DNA of 64,000 nucleotides from H111-94 sp034436045 (GTDB lineage Bacteria; Chloroflexota; Ktedonobacteria; Ktedonobacterales; Ktedonobacteraceae), in the NCBI GenBank assembly GCA_034436045.1, contig DAOTVZ010000288.1:1-64000 (forward strand), written 5' to 3'. The notes below the pieces were generated by a model. That model saw only the letters and a list, made by a program, of their open reading frames with translations, was not told the DNA's origin and searched no databases. Below are positions 61,673 to 64,000 of the stretch, in pieces. Numbering within the stretch: the stretch's first letter is position 1; each line of letters begins with the position of its first letter. The translations under genes and the position numbers were made by a program.

Positions 61673-62030
61673 ACAACATGCTTCTCCTTTTTCCACTGTA
61701 CGTCAAGCAGGGAGACGAACATATATTAGTAGTCATAAAACACAGAGATACAAATATATTAAGATAGGCCCCTACTTAACGATACAGATAGTTAGAACAG
61801 CCATAACAATTTTTAAAGACGGAAAAACAATGTTTCCATATATCCCGACTCTAACATAACACAAAGTCAGCCATTTGGAAATAGCAGTATGCTATAAGTA
61901 CCAAGCGACCGGCTTTATGCCAATCCCCCAGGTGATGAGCATGGCCCTGGCCAATAACTCCTCTGCCGTCCAGTATACCTCTACGGCAGTGAAAAATCAT
62001 GAAGATTTTGTAAAGAAAGCTCTGTTTTTC
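61673..62030. other. Intergenic stretch upstream of the adaptor gene
   Basis: An AT-richer non-coding gap. No supported gene; small frames on both strands have neither ribosome sites nor protein-like composition. The adaptor gene promoter should lie here, but no box is convincing. Confidence 0.5.
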
Positions 62031-62098
62031 GGGTTGATGGCGGTGGATAGAGAAGGACGGGCGGATGCTTGTTGTTCCCCACCCACCGCTATCAACCC
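62031..62098 (-). terminator. Hairpin downstream of the small gene at 62107
   Basis: A 16-bp inverted repeat with one G-U (62031-62046 with 62083-62098) and a 36-nt loop, 9 bp past the stop. Termination is plausible, but the U-tract is poor. Confidence 0.5.
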
Positions 62099-62106
62099 AG
62101 AAACCT

Positions 62107-62397
62107 TTATTCATCGATGCCGCGCAGCAGCGCATCGAGCAGCGCTTGCTCGCCGATAGGATGTGCCGTCTCCGCGTGCTGCTGGCGCAGTTGGAGCAGG
62201 CGAATGAGCAGCACGAGGTAGCGGCTGATGGCCTGCTCACATTCGCCCGGTTTGAGCGCCTGTGGCTCATGGGCATGCAGCAGCAGGATGATGCGCTCTT
62301 CTAGCACGTTCAACCATTTCTGGCTACGCTGGACAATATCTTGCTGGCTCTCCTGGGCCGTGAGATGGTTGGTAGAGGTTATATGCATTTCTGACAT
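62107..62397 (-). CDS. Small helical hypothetical protein (96 aa), phage-region
   Basis: No family recognised. The sequence is largely helical (QRSQKWLNVLEERIILLLHA and AISRYLVLLIRLLQLRQQHA) without membrane segments or cysteine-rich motifs apart from one Cys. AAAAGGAG with 6-nt spacing before the ATG is strong. Position just downstream of two portal-region genes on the same strand suggests a phage head accessory or neck gene, but this is context only. Confidence 0.65.
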   Translation of the reverse strand: MSEMHITSTNHLTAQESQQDIVQRSQKWLNVLEERIILLLHAHEPQALKPGECEQAISRYLVLLIRLLQLRQQHAETAHPIGEQALLDALLRGIDE

Positions 62398-62461
62398 GTT
62401 GTTCTCCTTTTATTGTAGGGACCCTGTTTACCGCGTCCCTATGGGATTATGTTCGCTATTG

Positions 62462-62845
62462 TTAGCGCAGGCGGCGTAGCGAGACACGCAGGTGAGTTCC
62501 ACCGGGGACGATACCGGCGGGTAAGACTTCGACGATTTCATATTTAGGTGCAGCGGCGACTGCGCTGGCACTGGCTGTCGTGGTATCGGCGATATAGACT
62601 GCGCCGGTGAAGTTGGTGCCGAGCGGGGCAATCAGCAGCGTATCCACGCCACGCGGCGCGGAGAGCGGGCTGACATCGTAGATGGTCGGGTCAGGGGCCA
62701 TCTCAGGGCGCATGATAGCCTGAATGATACTATAGCTATAGCTGCCGCCAGCCAGATACACCACTACCAGCGAGCGCTGGCGCTGGGCGAAAGTCTGACT
62801 GATGACCTGCAAGATGTGCTGCACTTTTAGCGCATTAAGAGGCAT
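62462..62845 (-). CDS. Hypothetical protein following a portal gene (127 aa)
   Basis: No named family recognised. The protein starts MPLNALKVQHILQVISQTFA with AGAGGAG 7 nt upstream, and overlaps the end of the portal-like gene by 11 bp, as phage genes often do. It is beta-rich, with SLVVVYLAGGSYSYSIIQAI, DVSPLSAPRGVDTLLIAPLG and KYEIVEVLPAGIVPGGTHLR. An overlapping longer frame to 63025 was not used because it lies inside the portal-like gene. A head-completion role is only a guess. Confidence 0.65.
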   Translation of the reverse strand: MPLNALKVQHILQVISQTFAQRQRSLVVVYLAGGSYSYSIIQAIMRPEMAPDPTIYDVSPLSAPRGVDTLLIAPLGTNFTGAVYIADTTTASASAVAAAPKYEIVEVLPAGIVPGGTHLRVSLRRLR

Positions 62846-64000
62846 GCGGCATCTCCTCTGCACGAATACGCTGCTGTTCTTCGTGAATATCAACCTCTTC
62901 GTTGGCAAACTGGAAGAAGAGGCGCATCGCGGTTTCGTCGCTAACCCAGCCCTGCTGTTTGGCGACCGTGAGGGCCGAGACGAGCGCCTGGGTCGCACTG
63001 GCCAGCATCTGATGGTCGGCCACATCGATCTGCGGGAAGATCACGTCATAGTGCAGGTCGCATTGCGGCGGCAGACGCCGTGCCTTGCGCGCTTCCAATA
63101 GCACGCGGTCGAGAATGACGCGCAGCAATGAGCGCATGACAAGCTGCCGTCTTTGAAATTTGAGCAGGGTAGGCAGGCCCATCTCAGCGGCGGTTGCTCG
63201 ATTGCCATTACTGCCATCAGCCAGGTAGTGTTCAGGCAATTGCGCGCCTATGGCTATCATGAGCTTAATGGCTCTACCATCCTCAGAGGCATCATTGGCG
63301 TTGATCTCCGGTTTTACCGCCGACCAGGTTTCGGCCTCGTTATGAATGATGACGCTGCCAGGTTCCGGCGGATAGGCATACTCCATCTTCTTACGGTCAA
63401 TGGCCTTTTTATCGGCCCCTTGCAGGCGTACATCCCAAAGGAAGGCCGCCTTATATTTGTTGAGCCTCACGCGATCCGTTAGCCAGTCTTTATAGCGGCG
63501 CAGCCAGGGCAGCAGGGTCGCCAGATCGCTCTTGCCGCGCTTGGCGTTGGAGACTTTATTGATGCAGAACTGTACAACTTCGCTACCCGCCTTGAACCAC
63601 TCACCCTCCATACTCTGGCGCGTCGGCGGCTGGATTGTCGCCAGGTTGCCGGGGAGCGTGGCGCTTGGCCCGATGGGACGGCGATGGAAGCGCAGCGGCG
63701 TCTCGATGTCGTCAGGATCGGTTTCGATCTCGTCGATCAACGATGGATCAATCTGGCGAATCTTGACACTGCCATCGTGTTTATTGACATAGAAGCGAAT
63801 GAACTGCTCACCATAGAGGGCCAGTTCGGTGCAGAGGGCATAGATGCGGGTATCCATATGATTATCCACGTCATGCCAGAAGGCCATCAAGACCTGCTGC
63901 ACGGCAGGGTCACGCGCCGCCACAGTAACGCCCTTGCCCAACACAAAGCTGGTCGTGGTTTCGATGATAGCAAAGGCCAGTGGATTGGCGTTATATGCCT
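62835..64000 (-). CDS. Phage portal-like protein (5' part beyond window)
   Basis: The frame is open to the right edge, so at least 387 codons are present and the start lies outside the window. The sequence reads as a phage portal protein: DNHMDTRIYALCTELALYGE, QFIRFYVNKHDGSVKIRQID, then SLIDEIETDPDDIETPLRFH, a long helical region, LPEHYLADGSNGNRATAAEM and a C-terminal acidic/helical stretch. The portal would be the ring through which DNA enters the capsid. Terminase and capsid genes would be expected beyond 64000. The identification rests on general resemblance. Confidence 0.7.
   Translation of the reverse strand, partial: AYNANPLAFAIIETTTSFVLGKGVTVAARDPAVQQVLMAFWHDVDNHMDTRIYALCTELALYGEQFIRFYVNKHDGSVKIRQIDPSLIDEIETDPDDIETPLRFHRRPIGPSATLPGNLATIQPPTRQSMEGEWFKAGSEVVQFCINKVSNAKRGKSDLATLLPWLRRYKDWLTDRVRLNKYKAAFLWDVRLQGADKKAIDRKKMEYAYPPEPGSVIIHNEAETWSAVKPEINANDASEDGRAIKLMIAIGAQLPEHYLADGSNGNRATAAEMGLPTLLKFQRRQLVMRSLLRVILDRVLLEARKARRLPPQCDLHYDVIFPQIDVADHQMLASATQALVSALTVAKQQGWVSDETAMRLFFQFANEEVDIHEEQQRIRAEEMPHAS

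Noticed and set aside
62462..63025. Start of the portal-region small gene at 63025
   Set aside because: The first 60 codons lie wholly inside the portal-like gene in another frame; the ATG at 62845 has a ribosome site.

Overview
The window looks like chromosomal DNA from a GC-rich, spore- or filament-forming type bacterium of the Chloroflexota, most likely class Ktedonobacteria. This is an inference from protein style (Thr/Ala/Pro-rich extracytoplasmic linkers, DNA polymerase I with a long linker, a MacB-like system in an apparently Gram-positive-like setting) and from the many intergenic copies of a GGGCGTGATxxATCACGCCC palindrome. No rRNA, tRNA or CRISPR array was seen. Nearly all genes are housekeeping or transport genes. 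The only phage-like genes are at the extreme right edge.

Layout. 1-6966: a 48-bp tandem palindrome array, then a complete peptide ABC transporter operon (lipoprotein, two permeases, two ATPases; minus strand) and a small proline-rich protein. 7141-11130: a second palindrome array, a methyltransferase, and secDF. 11502-15007: an ATPase plus FtsX-type permease pair. 15060-20532: a membrane protein, a Ser/Thr kinase fused to a degenerate PP2C domain, and an OmpR-type two-component system. 20670-27326: glycogen debranching enzyme, an aminotransferase of the LL-diaminopimelate type, and DNA polymerase I. 27703-29177: a small HTH protein followed by a 31-bp perfect hairpin, and an endonuclease/exonuclease/phosphatase family protein. 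29390-33983: hrcA-dnaK-dnaJ without grpE, with a CIRCE operator and a good promoter in front. 34147-34627: an antitoxin with a frameshifted RelE-type toxin. 34991-40761: a class A penicillin-binding protein, a methyltransferase and a thiolase.

41293-48194 is a regulatory/envelope block. It holds an ECF sigma factor with its anti-sigma factor, then a four-gene operon (small membrane protein, zinc-less DUF2089 protein, SHOCT-like protein, and a 561-residue protein built of GGD-centred repeats). Divergent from that operon are two ABC ATPases, one carrying a C-terminal AbrB-like segment and neither with a permease nearby. 48375-55417: an EamA transporter, groESL preceded by a small cysteine-rich protein, a biotinyl carrier protein, a class B penicillin-binding protein and proline dehydrogenase. 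55483-61672: a MacAB-like exporter (adaptor with two families of 25-residue coiled-coil repeats, ATPase, two permeases). 62107-64000: two small proteins and a portal-like protein running off the window, which looks like the edge of a prophage or phage-derived island.

The most unusual material is (i) the family of modular palindrome arrays bounded by inverted GTAGGGG ends, which sit against the 3' ends of genes and in one case supply the stop codon; (ii) the GGD-repeat operon with its two divergent ATPases; (iii) the kinase/pseudophosphatase fusion; and (iv) the HTH gene flanked by an operator-like palindrome and a 31-bp hairpin. Start sites were chosen from Shine-Dalgarno spacing, promoter position and gene overlaps. 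Family calls come from motif recognition only; no database search was possible.
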